13,224 nt of DNA, taken from NCBI GenBank assembly GCA_009782405.1, contig WRJC01000074.1, forward strand, positions 1 to 13,224. The letters are read 5' to 3'. The DNA is from Oscillospiraceae bacterium. Lineage in GTDB: Bacteria > Bacillota_A > Clostridia > Oscillospirales > WRJC01. The first letter of the stretch is position 1. Each line of letters opens with the position of its first letter. Position numbers and translations under genes: made by a program. Positions 6,858 to 13,224 of the stretch are shown in pieces. The notes under the pieces are model-generated. The model did not search any database. It was not told the DNA's origin and was given only the letters and a program-made list of their open reading frames with translations.

Positions 6858-6895
6858 TAACATTTCAGAAACAATTTTTTGACATTTCGCAAACA
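6858..6895 (+). promoter_or_regulatory. response-regulator box 1: four half-sites at 11-bp pitch
   Basis: TAACA (6858), AAACA (6869), TGACA (6880) and AAACA (6891) begin exactly 11 bp apart, one helical turn each. Direct repeats at this pitch are how OmpR/PhoB/PhoP-type regulators bind DNA as tandem dimers. The same arrangement recurs at 8753-8790 before the ABC genes. The third half-site forms part of a TTGACA (6879-6884), so the array overlaps the -35 region. The regulator encoded directly downstream is the obvious ligand. Confidence 0.75.
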
Positions 6896-6904
6896 AATTA
6901 TATG

Positions 6905-6910
6905 TAAAAT
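6905..6910 (+). promoter_or_regulatory. candidate -10 of the response-regulator/kinase operon
   Basis: TAAAAT lies 9 bases after the last half-site of box 1, the same distance as CATAAT after box 2. The TTGACA at 6879-6884 is 20 bp away, too far for a normal spacer; an alternative -10, TATGTA (6901-6906), would be 16 bp away. Either choice puts the regulator box over the -35 region. Confidence 0.45.
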
Positions 6911-6952
6911 AAATGTTTATAAAAACAAGCGAAAGCATAAGGAGATTTTTGT

Positions 6953-7624
6953 GTGGTGAATATTCTTGTTGTGGAGGACGATGTAAAATTGAACCAAATC
7001 GTCTGCACCTATCTAAACGACAGCGGATATAGCGCGAAAGGGGCTCTCGGCGCGAACGAAGCCTATGACCTGATGTATAATTCTTTGTATGACTTGATTG
7101 TTTCCGATATCATGATGCCGGGGGCTGACGGTTTTGAGTTCGCCGAAACCGTGCGGGAAATAAACAAAACCATCCCCATTTTGTTTATGACCGCCCGTGA
7201 TGATTTTGCCTCCAAGCAAAAAGGGTTCCGCGCGGGCATTGACGATTATATGGTAAAGCCCGTAAACATGGACGAGCTTGTTTTGCGCGTAGGCGCGCTC
7301 CTGCGCAGGGCGAATATCGCCAGCGAAAAAAAATTGACGCTCGGCAGTTTTGTCATGGACGCGGACGCCATGAGCATATCATTTGACGGCAGGGAAATTT
7401 CAGTAACCGTCAGGGAGTTCAATATCCTCTACAAATTGCTGTCCTATCCGAAAAAGACCTTTTCGCGCCAACAGCTGATGGACGAATTCTGGGATGCGAA
7501 CAACGACACCACCCTCCGGGCGGTGGATGTATATATCACAAAACTGCGGGATAAATTTTCAAGCTGCGAGGAGTTCAAAATTGTCACCGTCCACGGTTTG
7601 GGATATAAGGCGGCGCTAAGGTGA
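6953..7624 (+). CDS. OmpR/PhoB-family response regulator
   Basis: 223 aa. The receiver domain is residues 1-118, with acidic-pocket residues E8, D9 and D10, the phospho-acceptor D52 in SDIMMPG, the switch residue T80 in LFMTARDD and the invariant K102 in VKPVNMDEL. The winged-helix DNA-binding domain is about 127-223 (TVREFNILYKLLSYPKKTFSRQQL, RAVDVYITKLRDKF, VTVHGLGYKA). It starts at a GTG at 6953, with AAGGAG (6939-6944) 8 bases upstream; a second GTG follows at once at 6956, so the exact start is uncertain by one codon. The stop overlaps the kinase GTG by two bases (GTGA), showing translational coupling. The tandem 11-bp boxes before this gene and before the ABC genes are its likely targets, which implies autoregulation plus control of the exporter. 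Confidence 0.95.
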   Translation: MVNILVVEDDVKLNQIVCTYLNDSGYSAKGALGANEAYDLMYNSLYDLIVSDIMMPGADGFEFAETVREINKTIPILFMTARDDFASKQKGFRAGIDDYMVKPVNMDELVLRVGALLRRANIASEKKLTLGSFVMDADAMSISFDGREISVTVREFNILYKLLSYPKKTFSRQQLMDEFWDANNDTTLRAVDVYITKLRDKFSSCEEFKIVTVHGLGYKAALR

Positions 7625-8712
7625 AAAATCTATTTTGGGATAAAAAAAGCGGGAACGAAAATGATAGCAGAATAAACACAAAATATCCGGTATGGTTGGA
7701 ATATATCGGGATGTGGTTTGTCATGCTCTGCATCACAGGCGGACAGTCCATGATTTTCTACTCTTTCATGGAGATCGAAAACCCGGACATACCCGTATCG
7801 TTCATTTTTGCCAATATAGGTTATTGGGGGCTTATGTCGCTTATCTTTTGCGCGATCACGTTTGCGATCCGGCGGCGAAAATTTGAAAAACCTCTCAAAA
7901 CATTGGGCAAAGCGGCGCGGCAAGTGACCGGAGGCGATTTTGCCGTCCATATCGGGCCCATCCGCAAAGACGGGAAAAAAGATTATGTGGAAGTTATGTT
8001 TGAGGACTTCAACAAAATGGTGGCGGAATTAAGCGGCATCAAAATGCTGACAAACGATTTTGTTTCCAACGTGTCCCATGAAATCAAGACCCCACTTGCT
8101 ATAATTCAAAATTATGCTTCATATTTGCAACAAACGGATATTACGCCCCAGCAAAAAAAAGAATGCACGGAAACGATTATTGCCGCTTCCAAAAAGCTAA
8201 ATACGCTGGTATCAAATATTTTAAAACTCAATAAATTGGAAAATCAAAATATCGCCCCAGCATTGGAAAATTACGATGTATGCAATCAATTGGTCGAATG
8301 CGCGCTTGCTTTCGAAGAATTGTGGGAAAGCAAAAACATCGCTTTCACCGCCGATATGGACGATAAGGCGTTAATCAGGGCGGACAGGGATATGCTTGAA
8401 ATCGTTTGGAACAATCTGCTTTCCAACGCATTGAAATTCACCCCGGCGGGCGGGTCGGTCACGCTGACGCAGACATCGGACGAAAATGCCGTGACCGTCG
8501 CGGTGTCCGATACAGGCTGCGGAATGGACGAAACAACTTTGAACCGTATTTTCGACAAATTTTATCAAGGCGATTCTTCCCATTCGCAGGAGGGCAACGG
8601 GTTGGGGCTTGCGCTTGCGTTGCGCGTCGTAGAGCTTTCGGGCGGCCAGATAACCGCAAAGGGCGAACCCGGCGAGGGCAGCACATTTACGGTAAAATTG
8701 AAAGTGCCATGA
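7621..8712 (+). CDS. sensor histidine kinase with a very short extracytoplasmic loop
   Basis: 363 aa, GTG start. Two membrane segments, about 26-48 and 58-83, are joined by only about ten outside residues, so there is no room for a folded sensor domain. This is the layout of intramembrane-sensing kinases that respond to cell-envelope antibiotics, often through a partner transporter. A HAMP-like linker covers about 84-140. The H-box is SHEIKTPL with H153, the N-box NNLLSNALKFTP is at 264-275, G1 is DTGCGMDE (297-304), the F-box is FDKFYQGDSS and G2 is GNGLGLALA (325-333). All ATP-binding and phosphotransfer residues are present. It overlaps the regulator gene and is followed seven bases later by an intrinsic terminator, so regulator and kinase form one unit. 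The signal sensed is inferred, not shown. Confidence 0.93.
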   Translation: MKNLFWDKKSGNENDSRINTKYPVWLEYIGMWFVMLCITGGQSMIFYSFMEIENPDIPVSFIFANIGYWGLMSLIFCAITFAIRRRKFEKPLKTLGKAARQVTGGDFAVHIGPIRKDGKKDYVEVMFEDFNKMVAELSGIKMLTNDFVSNVSHEIKTPLAIIQNYASYLQQTDITPQQKKECTETIIAASKKLNTLVSNILKLNKLENQNIAPALENYDVCNQLVECALAFEELWESKNIAFTADMDDKALIRADRDMLEIVWNNLLSNALKFTPAGGSVTLTQTSDENAVTVAVSDTGCGMDETTLNRIFDKFYQGDSSHSQEGNGLGLALALRVVELSGGQITAKGEPGEGSTFTVKLKVP

Positions 8713-8718
8713 AAAAAC

Positions 8719-8747
8719 GGTTTCCTTAAAACGGGAAACCTTTTTTT
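8719..8747 (+). terminator. intrinsic terminator after the histidine kinase gene
   Basis: GGTTTCC (8719-8725) pairs perfectly with GGAAACC (8734-8740) around an 8-base loop and is followed directly by seven T. It lies 6 bases after the kinase stop and just before the second response-regulator box, separating the two-component genes from the ABC transporter genes. Confidence 0.85.
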
Positions 8748-8752
8748 GCGAT

Positions 8753-8790
8753 TAACATTTTGGAAACAATTCTCAAACATATCGCTAACA
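8753..8790 (+). promoter_or_regulatory. response-regulator box 2: four half-sites at 11-bp pitch
   Basis: TAACA (8753), AAACA (8764), AAACA (8775) and TAACA (8786) begin exactly 11 bp apart, as in box 1. The flanking bases are also shared: GATTAACATTT, two differing bases, then GAAACAATT. This is strong internal evidence that the same regulator binds both. There is no good -35 hexamer here, so the promoter probably depends on the bound activator. Confidence 0.8.
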
Positions 8791-8799
8791 GCCAAACGG

Positions 8800-8805
8800 C
8801 ATAAT
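8800..8805 (+). promoter_or_regulatory. candidate -10 of the ABC transporter operon
   Basis: CATAAT lies 9 bases after the last half-site of box 2, matching the spacing in the regulator promoter. The sequence 17 bp upstream (ACATAT) is a poor -35, as expected for an activator-dependent promoter. The leader to the ATG at 8861 would be about 48 bases. Confidence 0.55.
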
Positions 8806-8842
8806 AGCCTTGAAAGCAAATAAGGGCAACCGCCCAAAACAC

Positions 8843-8850
8843 AAGGAGGA
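8843..8850 (+). promoter_or_regulatory. ribosome site fixing the ABC ATPase start at 8861
   Basis: AAGGAGGA lies 10 bases before the ATG at 8861. The frame is open to a TTG at 8810, but that codon is close to the predicted transcription start and has no ribosome site. Confidence 0.75.
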
Positions 8851-8860
8851 CATAATAGGC

Positions 8861-9763
8861 ATGTATGCGATAGAAACCAACCTACTGTCAAAAGCCTTTC
8901 ACAACATCAACGCCGTGCAAGACTTGAACCTGAAAGTTCCGGAGGGTTCGATTTACGGCTTTATCGGCGAAAACGGCTCCGGAAAATCTACAACGGAAAA
9001 ATTGATATGCGGGCTTTTGGTTCCCAGCGGCGGCGAGATCCGCTTGTACGGAAAACATTATGCCGATGCGGGAGTGCGCGCCCGCATGGGCGTGCTGATT
9101 GAAAACCCCGGTTGCTTCCCCAACAGCACGGTCTATCAAAACTTGATGATGCAGGCGTTGAACCTCAACATTAAAAATCCAAAAGCGGAGGTTGGGCGCG
9201 TCCTCAAACTCGTCGGAATGGCCGGGGCAGCGGGGCGCAAATTCAAGCAATGTTCTCTTGGCATGAAGCAACGGCTCGGCGTCGCGCAGTCGCTTCTCGG
9301 CAGGCCGCGAATGTTGATATTGGACGAACCGATTAACGGGCTGGACGCGGACGGCATGAGGATCGTCCGGGAAACGCTGACCCTGCTTAACCGCGAAGAT
9401 GGCGTGACCATATTGATAAGCTCCCATATACTCGGCGAACTTTCCAAAATCGCCACCCATTACGGGATCATCAAAAACGGGACGCTCATAAAAGAAATGC
9501 GCGAAAGCGAAATGAGCGAGGAGTGCCGCGACTTTGTATTCGTAAAAACCGGAAACGACGCACAAGCCGTATCCATCCTTTCAAAAAAATACAGGGAGAT
9601 AGAGCAAAAGGACGGCGGGATCCGCATTTACGACGAAAAAGAAAGCGCGAACGTGGGCGGCTTGATCTACGCTAACGGACTCGCTGTCAACGAGATGACA
9701 TTTAACAAAATCGGGCTTGAAGAATACTACCTAAAAATAATGTCGCATAGGGAGGGCAAATAA
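8861..9763 (+). CDS. ABC transporter ATP-binding protein, BcrA-like (antimicrobial-peptide export type)
   Basis: 300 aa from the ATG at 8861. Walker A is GENGSGKST (36-44), the signature is S-L-G-M-K-Q (132-137), Walker B is LILDEP (152-157), the D-loop is NGLDADG and the switch histidine is in SSHILGE (187-193). The Q-loop glutamine is replaced by Glu (VLIENPGCFPN), a change I recall as typical of the bacitracin/lantibiotic-protection ATPases. Residues from about 215 to 300 form the C-terminal domain common in that group. It would power the permease encoded one base downstream of its stop codon. Expression is probably switched on by the adjacent two-component system through box 2. Bacitracin or lantibiotic resistance is an inference from family and context; other envelope-active compounds are equally possible. 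Confidence 0.9.
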   Translation: MYAIETNLLSKAFHNINAVQDLNLKVPEGSIYGFIGENGSGKSTTEKLICGLLVPSGGEIRLYGKHYADAGVRARMGVLIENPGCFPNSTVYQNLMMQALNLNIKNPKAEVGRVLKLVGMAGAAGRKFKQCSLGMKQRLGVAQSLLGRPRMLILDEPINGLDADGMRIVRETLTLLNREDGVTILISSHILGELSKIATHYGIIKNGTLIKEMRESEMSEECRDFVFVKTGNDAQAVSILSKKYREIEQKDGGIRIYDEKESANVGGLIYANGLAVNEMTFNKIGLEEYYLKIMSHREGK

Positions 9764-9764
9764 C

Positions 9765-10604
9765 ATGAATGCGCAAGAAATGGCAAGCCATGAAAAATTT
9801 GAATCCCCGGCTTTCGGGGATAGGGCAAAATCCATGCTTAAACTCGACTTTTACAGGCTGTTCCACACCCCGGTTTTTTACGTCATGCTGGCGATCGCCG
9901 CAATTATCCCGGCCATGGTGCTCGGCTTGTCGGCAGCTGACATGGACGAGCCGCAAGCTCCTTCACACTACGCCGCAAACGCTCCGCAAATAGAAATGCC
10001 CGCTTTTGATTATACATGGCAGTTAATCGAAACATCGGAAAACTACTCCGCCGAAAACGGCGGTGTGTTTGATCTCGCGGGCTTCGCGAACATCAATATG
10101 CTGTATATTTTCGCCGGGCTGCTCATGGCGATTTTCGTGGCCCACGATTACAGCTCCGGTTTTGTCAAAAATATTTTCACCGTTCATTCCAAGAAAATGG
10201 ATTATGTCATATCAAAAAGCGCGATTGGGATTTTCGGCGGCGCGGGAATGACGCTCGCCTATGTGTTCGGAACGGCGCTTGCGGGAGCGCTCACGGGCAA
10301 ATCATTTGAATTGGGCATCAGCGGTTTTGGCGGTTTGATATTCTGCTTGATTTCAAAAATGCTTTTGATGGGCGTATTTTGTTCTCTGTTCCTAAGTATC
10401 GCTGTGTTTTTCAGAGGCAAGCTATGGATGGCGATAATTTTCACTTTTTTGTTTGGGATGATGTTTTATCCGGTTGCGAGTTTCGGCACCACTCTTGACT
10501 CATCTATTTTCGCGCCCCTTGTTTCGCTGGCGGCGGGGGCAGCCGGCGCGTTCGCTTTCGGGGCCATATCAAACCTTTTCCTCAAAAAACGCGACCTCGC
10601 ATAA
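9765..10604 (+). CDS. ABC-2-type transporter permease
   Basis: 279 aa. Six membrane segments can be placed: about 36-57, 107-126, 152-178, 187-215, 221-240 and 247-272. An outside loop of about 50 residues between the first two is acidic and proline-rich (PQAPSHYAANAPQIEMP). The cytoplasmic N-terminus ends in LKLDFYRLFHTPVFYV, a common start for BcrB-like permeases. The large extracellular domain of BceB-type permeases is missing, so this is not a Bce module. GGAGGG (9751-9756) lies 8 bases before the ATG and the gap to the ATPase stop is one base. Only one permease gene is present, so the transporter would have to be an A2B2 homodimer, unlike the BcrABC or LanFEG sets with two membrane proteins. 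The next gene is convergent, and no clear terminator is seen in the 113-bp gap. Confidence 0.82.
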   Translation: MNAQEMASHEKFESPAFGDRAKSMLKLDFYRLFHTPVFYVMLAIAAIIPAMVLGLSAADMDEPQAPSHYAANAPQIEMPAFDYTWQLIETSENYSAENGGVFDLAGFANINMLYIFAGLLMAIFVAHDYSSGFVKNIFTVHSKKMDYVISKSAIGIFGGAGMTLAYVFGTALAGALTGKSFELGISGFGGLIFCLISKMLLMGVFCSLFLSIAVFFRGKLWMAIIFTFLFGMMFYPVASFGTTLDSSIFAPLVSLAAGAAGAFAFGAISNLFLKKRDLA

Positions 10605-10717
10605 AAAAACCCGCATACGCAATTCCCAAAACGCACCCGATTATTGCCGGCAAAATTGATTTTTTGCATAAAGAAAAACATAAAAAATATGCCGCCTAAA
10701 ATTACATACCCCATATA

Positions 10718-11563
10718 TTATGATATATGCAGCGTGCCGTTCATTTCATGAATCCGCGTAAGTATCGGGCGTTCGTCAGGCGATTTATTGGGGCTGTGCA
10801 TGATAAACATCAGCTCTCCGGTTTTGGCCGTGAAAATCATTCCGTGCCCGCCGTCTTTTGAAAACAGCAATTCATCTTTATGTTTCCATTTTCCGTCTAT
10901 CTCCCCGTTGTCGGAATATGCGACCGCTTCGACATAACCGTTTCCGGAAAAACTCGACCAAATCATCAGGAGCTCTCCCGACAGCAGTCTGTGCATGAAA
11001 GGTCCGTCTGTAACAAAAGTTTTGCTCTCTTTTATCGCCCAGCCGGGTTCCGACGCGGCAAACAATAAAAACGGTTCGCCGGCGGCATTTTTCAAGTCTT
11101 CGGACAAACGGACGGCGCACATCCTGCCGTCGTTTATTTGCACCCATTCATGGCAGAAGATCATATATGGCGCACCGTTTTGGCCAATGTAAAAAGTCCC
11201 GTCGAGACATTCCCAATCGCTTGGAGTTATCGGGGTTTCGCTGTGGGCATGAAAAAGTCCGCATGGATTATCTGCAACTAATATTTGCGTGCCCCTGCAT
11301 TTTGTTTCGCTTTTAAAGCTCGCGAACAGATAGTATTTGTCCTTGTATCTATGAACTTCCGGAGCCCAGTAATCCCGGTCGGACCAAAAGCCCCCATGTT
11401 GCCTGAACACCTCTTTGGGATCGCTCCATTCGTCCAAGTCGTCGCTGATGTAAACGTCGAAGCCGGGAGCTGTCCCCCCTATGCAGCGGGTTCCGTAGAG
11501 GTAGTATTTGCCGCCGTCTAAAAGTATGAACGGGTCCCTTATATGAATATCGTTTAATTTCAT
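10718..11563 (-). CDS. GH43-type five-blade beta-propeller glycoside hydrolase
   Basis: 281 aa. Clan GH-F residues are visible: the general base D10 in HIRDPFIL, the pKa-tuning D121 in CLDGTFYIG, and the general acid E139 in FCHEWVQ. Blade motifs such as WAPEVHRYKDKYYLF (66-80) and the conserved DGGHGMIF fit a GH43 fold. Family 43 enzymes remove arabinose or xylose residues from plant hemicellulose or pectin side chains. The protein is single-domain, without a carbohydrate-binding module or signal peptide, so it should act on short oligosaccharides inside the cell. TAGGAGG lies 8 bases before the ATG. It is the second gene of a unit with the HTH_42 protein (21-base gap). No sugar transporter or other glycosidase is nearby. 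The stop overlaps a short AT-rich inverted repeat (10712-10729). Confidence 0.87.
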   Translation of the reverse strand: MKLNDIHIRDPFILLDGGKYYLYGTRCIGGTAPGFDVYISDDLDEWSDPKEVFRQHGGFWSDRDYWAPEVHRYKDKYYLFASFKSETKCRGTQILVADNPCGLFHAHSETPITPSDWECLDGTFYIGQNGAPYMIFCHEWVQINDGRMCAVRLSEDLKNAAGEPFLLFAASEPGWAIKESKTFVTDGPFMHRLLSGELLMIWSSFSGNGYVEAVAYSDNGEIDGKWKHKDELLFSKDGGHGMIFTAKTGELMFIMHSPNKSPDERPILTRIHEMNGTLHIS

Positions 11564-11584
11564 TTTATTGCCTCCTATAATAAC

Positions 11585-12649
11585 TCAAATGCCGCTTCGA
11601 ATATTTTGAATGCTTTCATCTTCTGCATTGGACATATGCTCAATAATCGACTCCACGCGCTCAAACGCGGCGGATTTTATCCGTTTCGGCTGCGCGTCGA
11701 AAAATTCGATTTCCGGCGCGTTTTTCTTGATGTTCCATATGCCTGCGACTTGACCGCTGACGGCGACCGTCGGAAGACAGATACCCGATTTCAAGATCAC
11801 TTTGCTTTTATGCTCCTGCGGCAGGCACAAACGGTCATCGGCAGTGTATGACGCCATGATCGGGTCAAAACCGGAAAGCAGGGTCAGTTCGGGAATATCG
11901 CCAATAGCGTCATTTTCATCGCCGCAATAATAAATCTTGCCGCCATGCTCGAAACGGCTCAGGTCGTCAAGGGGCAATTCCGGCAATTTTTTGGCGTCTT
12001 CTTTGCCAATCCCGAAGAACCACGCCGCGTCCGCGAACGTCGCCGGGCCGTATGCCAAAAAATATCTGCGAAGCAAAGGTGGCAATACCTCGCCAAAGCT
12101 CTGCGAAGGTTCCGCGCTTATCAAGTCGAAGTCGCGGCTTGCCATATCTCTGAACGCCACTTTGCCGCGCCGCGCAAGGCACACGAATATCCCGCCCCAG
12201 GACGAAAAAATACTGTCGATGATTTCCGGCTTATAGCGTCCCGCAAAGATTTTGCGGAACTCCGCCCGCGAATGCACGCCGTCTTCCATTTCTCTGATTA
12301 TTTCGTCTGCAATATTTCGGATTGTTTTGTCGCCGTGCATGCTCGAGAGCCAAGAGAACCAACCGTCTTCTTTCGAGCCGCCCGCGCCCAGCGAGAGCAG
12401 TTCCGGCAAATCTTCGTATGTCACGCCGTGCAGCGTTCCGCGATAAAGCCATGTTTTAGTCAGCCTTGTTTTCCAGCCGCTGATGTCCGCGCCGCGAATC
12501 AGCGCGGAAAACGGCACATTGCGGTAAAACCAGCTGTGCAAGCCAAGCAGTTCGTGCGCGAGCGTTTCCAAGCCGGAGCATTTGCGCGACAGATACAGCC
12601 CGTGCATACGGCGGCGAATGATATTTTCGGCTGTGGTTCGTTCTGGCAT
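11585..12649 (-). CDS. winged-helix HTH_42 (AlkZ/YcaQ-like) domain protein
   Basis: 354 aa, the usual length of the HTH_42 (PF06224, DUF1006) family, which holds the AlkZ and YcaQ/AlkX DNA glycosylases that unhook alkylated or crosslinked bases. Recognisable parts are the N-terminal helix with IIRRRMHGLYLSRK, the segment TRLTKTWLYRGTLHGVTYED (61-80), the second winged-helix LRRYFLAYGPATFADAAWFF (193-212) and the C-terminal LLSGFDPIMASY (257-268) with VAVSGQVAGIW. The catalytic QxQ normally found after the N-terminal helices (V-Q-x-Q) is replaced here by H38-S39-W40 (ELLGLHSWF), so it may not be an active glycosylase of the known type. AAGGGAGA lies about 5 bases before the ATG. It leads the unit with the GH43 gene; a shared role is not obvious. 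Confidence 0.85.
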   Translation of the reverse strand: MPERTTAENIIRRRMHGLYLSRKCSGLETLAHELLGLHSWFYRNVPFSALIRGADISGWKTRLTKTWLYRGTLHGVTYEDLPELLSLGAGGSKEDGWFSWLSSMHGDKTIRNIADEIIREMEDGVHSRAEFRKIFAGRYKPEIIDSIFSSWGGIFVCLARRGKVAFRDMASRDFDLISAEPSQSFGEVLPPLLRRYFLAYGPATFADAAWFFGIGKEDAKKLPELPLDDLSRFEHGGKIYYCGDENDAIGDIPELTLLSGFDPIMASYTADDRLCLPQEHKSKVILKSGICLPTVAVSGQVAGIWNIKKNAPEIEFFDAQPKRIKSAAFERVESIIEHMSNAEDESIQNIRSGI

Positions 12650-12715
12650 TACGTTCTCCCTTTTTTAATAAAATAACCGAGGCGAAACCATCAAGCGCAG
12701 GGAAATCTTCGAATA

Positions 12716-13224
12716 TTAATTATTGTTTTTCAAACGCTCTATTTCAGCTTTTAATTCGGCAATTTCATTTTTATATTTTGCTTCAGCTTCCTCTCTGCCC
12801 TCATTTTTCGCGTCATTAATAGCGGTCGTATAATCCGATAAGGCTATATCTCTTAAATTGGCTCGGTGCAGGAACTCCTTGTCCTGTGACAAGAAATTCA
12901 ATCGCTCGTTTGTTTTTTGGATTGCAACGTCCATATTCATCAGCTCCTTTATTATGGACTCGTCCGTTTGTTCATCGAAATATGTCAGCCATCTGTGAAG
13001 CGAATCGTTTGCGAGGTCTTTTATTTCTAATTTCCGAAACTTCCTCATTTCTATGAAATGTTTCTCTATCGCGTCGGTCAGTTTGTACCGCTGATTTCCG
13101 GAGTAAGGGTTTTATTTTCAAGTATCGTAATATTCTTCAGCGTCCGGTCGAGTACGGCGCTGAGGAATGATTTTAATTCAGCCTCGCTCCCCTGCTCTCC
13201 CATGAGTTTTTGGAATATAAAATC
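12716..13224 (-). pseudogene. Rpn / PD-(D/E)XK transposase-family gene with internal deletion and frameshift
   Basis: Reading leftwards from the right edge, one frame gives DFIFQKLMGEQGSEAE and continues to TLTPEISGTN before a TGA at 13078-13080. This is the N-terminal part of an Rpn-type recombination-promoting nuclease (PF12784-like). The next frame, open from 13111, gives SGNQRYKLTDAIEKHFIEM and runs on into MRKFRKLEIKDLANDS to a TAA at 12716. This is the family's C-terminal part, ending in the usual Glu/Lys-rich coiled tail (EEAEAKYKNEIAELKAEIERL). The middle of about 100 or more residues, which holds the catalytic Asp and the ExQ/ExK motif, is missing. The protein cannot be a working nuclease. 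An ATG at 13048 could still give a 110-aa C-terminal fragment, but it has no good ribosome site. The true start lies beyond the window. Confidence 0.82.

Noticed and set aside
8888..9565. 225-codon minus-strand open frame inside the ABC ATPase gene
   Set aside because: Antisense shadow of a gene with all ABC motifs; no ribosome site or recognisable domain.
10605..10729. Possible bidirectional terminator between the permease and GH43 genes (TGCCGGCA at 10645-10652, GCAAAA/TTTTGC at 10650-10667, CATATAT/ATATATG at 10712-10729)
   Set aside because: None combines a stable GC-rich stem with a following T-run on the relevant strand; the last is an AT-only stem overlapping the GH43 stop codon.
11945..12676. 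Long plus-strand open frame (243 codons) opposite the HTH_42 gene
   Set aside because: It is antisense to a clear family member, has no ribosome site and a composition typical of a mirrored frame (many Arg, Ala, Phe, His).
12666..12694. TTGATG-N17-TTATTA as promoter for the HTH_42/GH43 genes
   Set aside because: The implied transcription start would fall within the ribosome site of the HTH_42 gene, leaving it no usable leader.
1..13224. CRISPR array, tRNA or rRNA genes, insertion-sequence ends, attachment sites
   Set aside because: I read both strands for regular repeat-spacer structure, cloverleaf patterns and terminal inverted repeats flanking a transposase and saw none.

Overview
The window looks like a chromosomal stretch from a low-to-mid-GC Bacillota, probably a Clostridia-type gut or environmental bacterium. 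This is inferred from AAGGAGG-like ribosome sites before nearly every gene, consensus TTGACA-N17-TATAAT promoters, GTG starts, and the gene content (BcrA-type ABC exporter with its own two-component system, XRE-S24 repressor, Phd/YefM antitoxin, Rpn/PD-(D/E)XK remnant). No rRNA, tRNA, CRISPR array or intact insertion sequence was seen.

Layout, left to right. (1) 1-215, minus: start of a Phd/YefM-type antitoxin gene that runs off the left edge. (2) 489-4123, plus: four closely spaced genes behind one good promoter: a YhcG-type DUF1016 nuclease, a nitrilase-superfamily amidohydrolase, a SAM methyltransferase and a TauE/SafE permease. (3) 4144-4686, minus: a GNAT acetyltransferase, convergent with group 2. 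(4) 4789-6691, minus: a likely three-gene operon (62-aa protein, 316-aa zinc-ribbon protein of unknown function, XRE-S24 self-cleaving-type repressor) behind a perfect consensus promoter. (5) 6953-10604, plus: an OmpR-family response regulator and histidine kinase, an intrinsic terminator, then an ABC ATPase and ABC-2 permease. (6) 10718-12649, minus: a two-gene operon of an HTH_42 (AlkZ/YcaQ-like) protein and a GH43-type glycosidase. (7) 12716-13224, minus: a broken Rpn/PD-(D/E)XK transposase-family gene, cut by the right edge.

The best-supported regulatory observation concerns region 5. Upstream of both the response-regulator gene and the ABC transporter gene there are four (T/A)(A/G)ACA half-sites spaced exactly 11 bp apart. 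In both copies the last half-site lies 9 bp before a candidate -10 element. This is the expected architecture of an OmpR/PhoP-type response-regulator site, and it suggests that the regulator controls both its own operon and the exporter. The kinase has only a very short extracytoplasmic loop, as in envelope-stress or antibiotic-sensing kinases, and the exporter resembles bacitracin/lantibiotic-protection transporters. The four genes therefore look like a self-contained antimicrobial-peptide or envelope-stress sensing and detoxification module.

The least explained part is region 4, where an S24-type repressor with an intact cleavage site and Ser-Lys dyad is co-transcribed with an unknown zinc-ribbon protein. 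I found no clear evidence of a wholly new defence system. The other points of note are an Rpn gene that has lost its catalytic core and an HTH_42 protein lacking the QxQ glycosylase motif.
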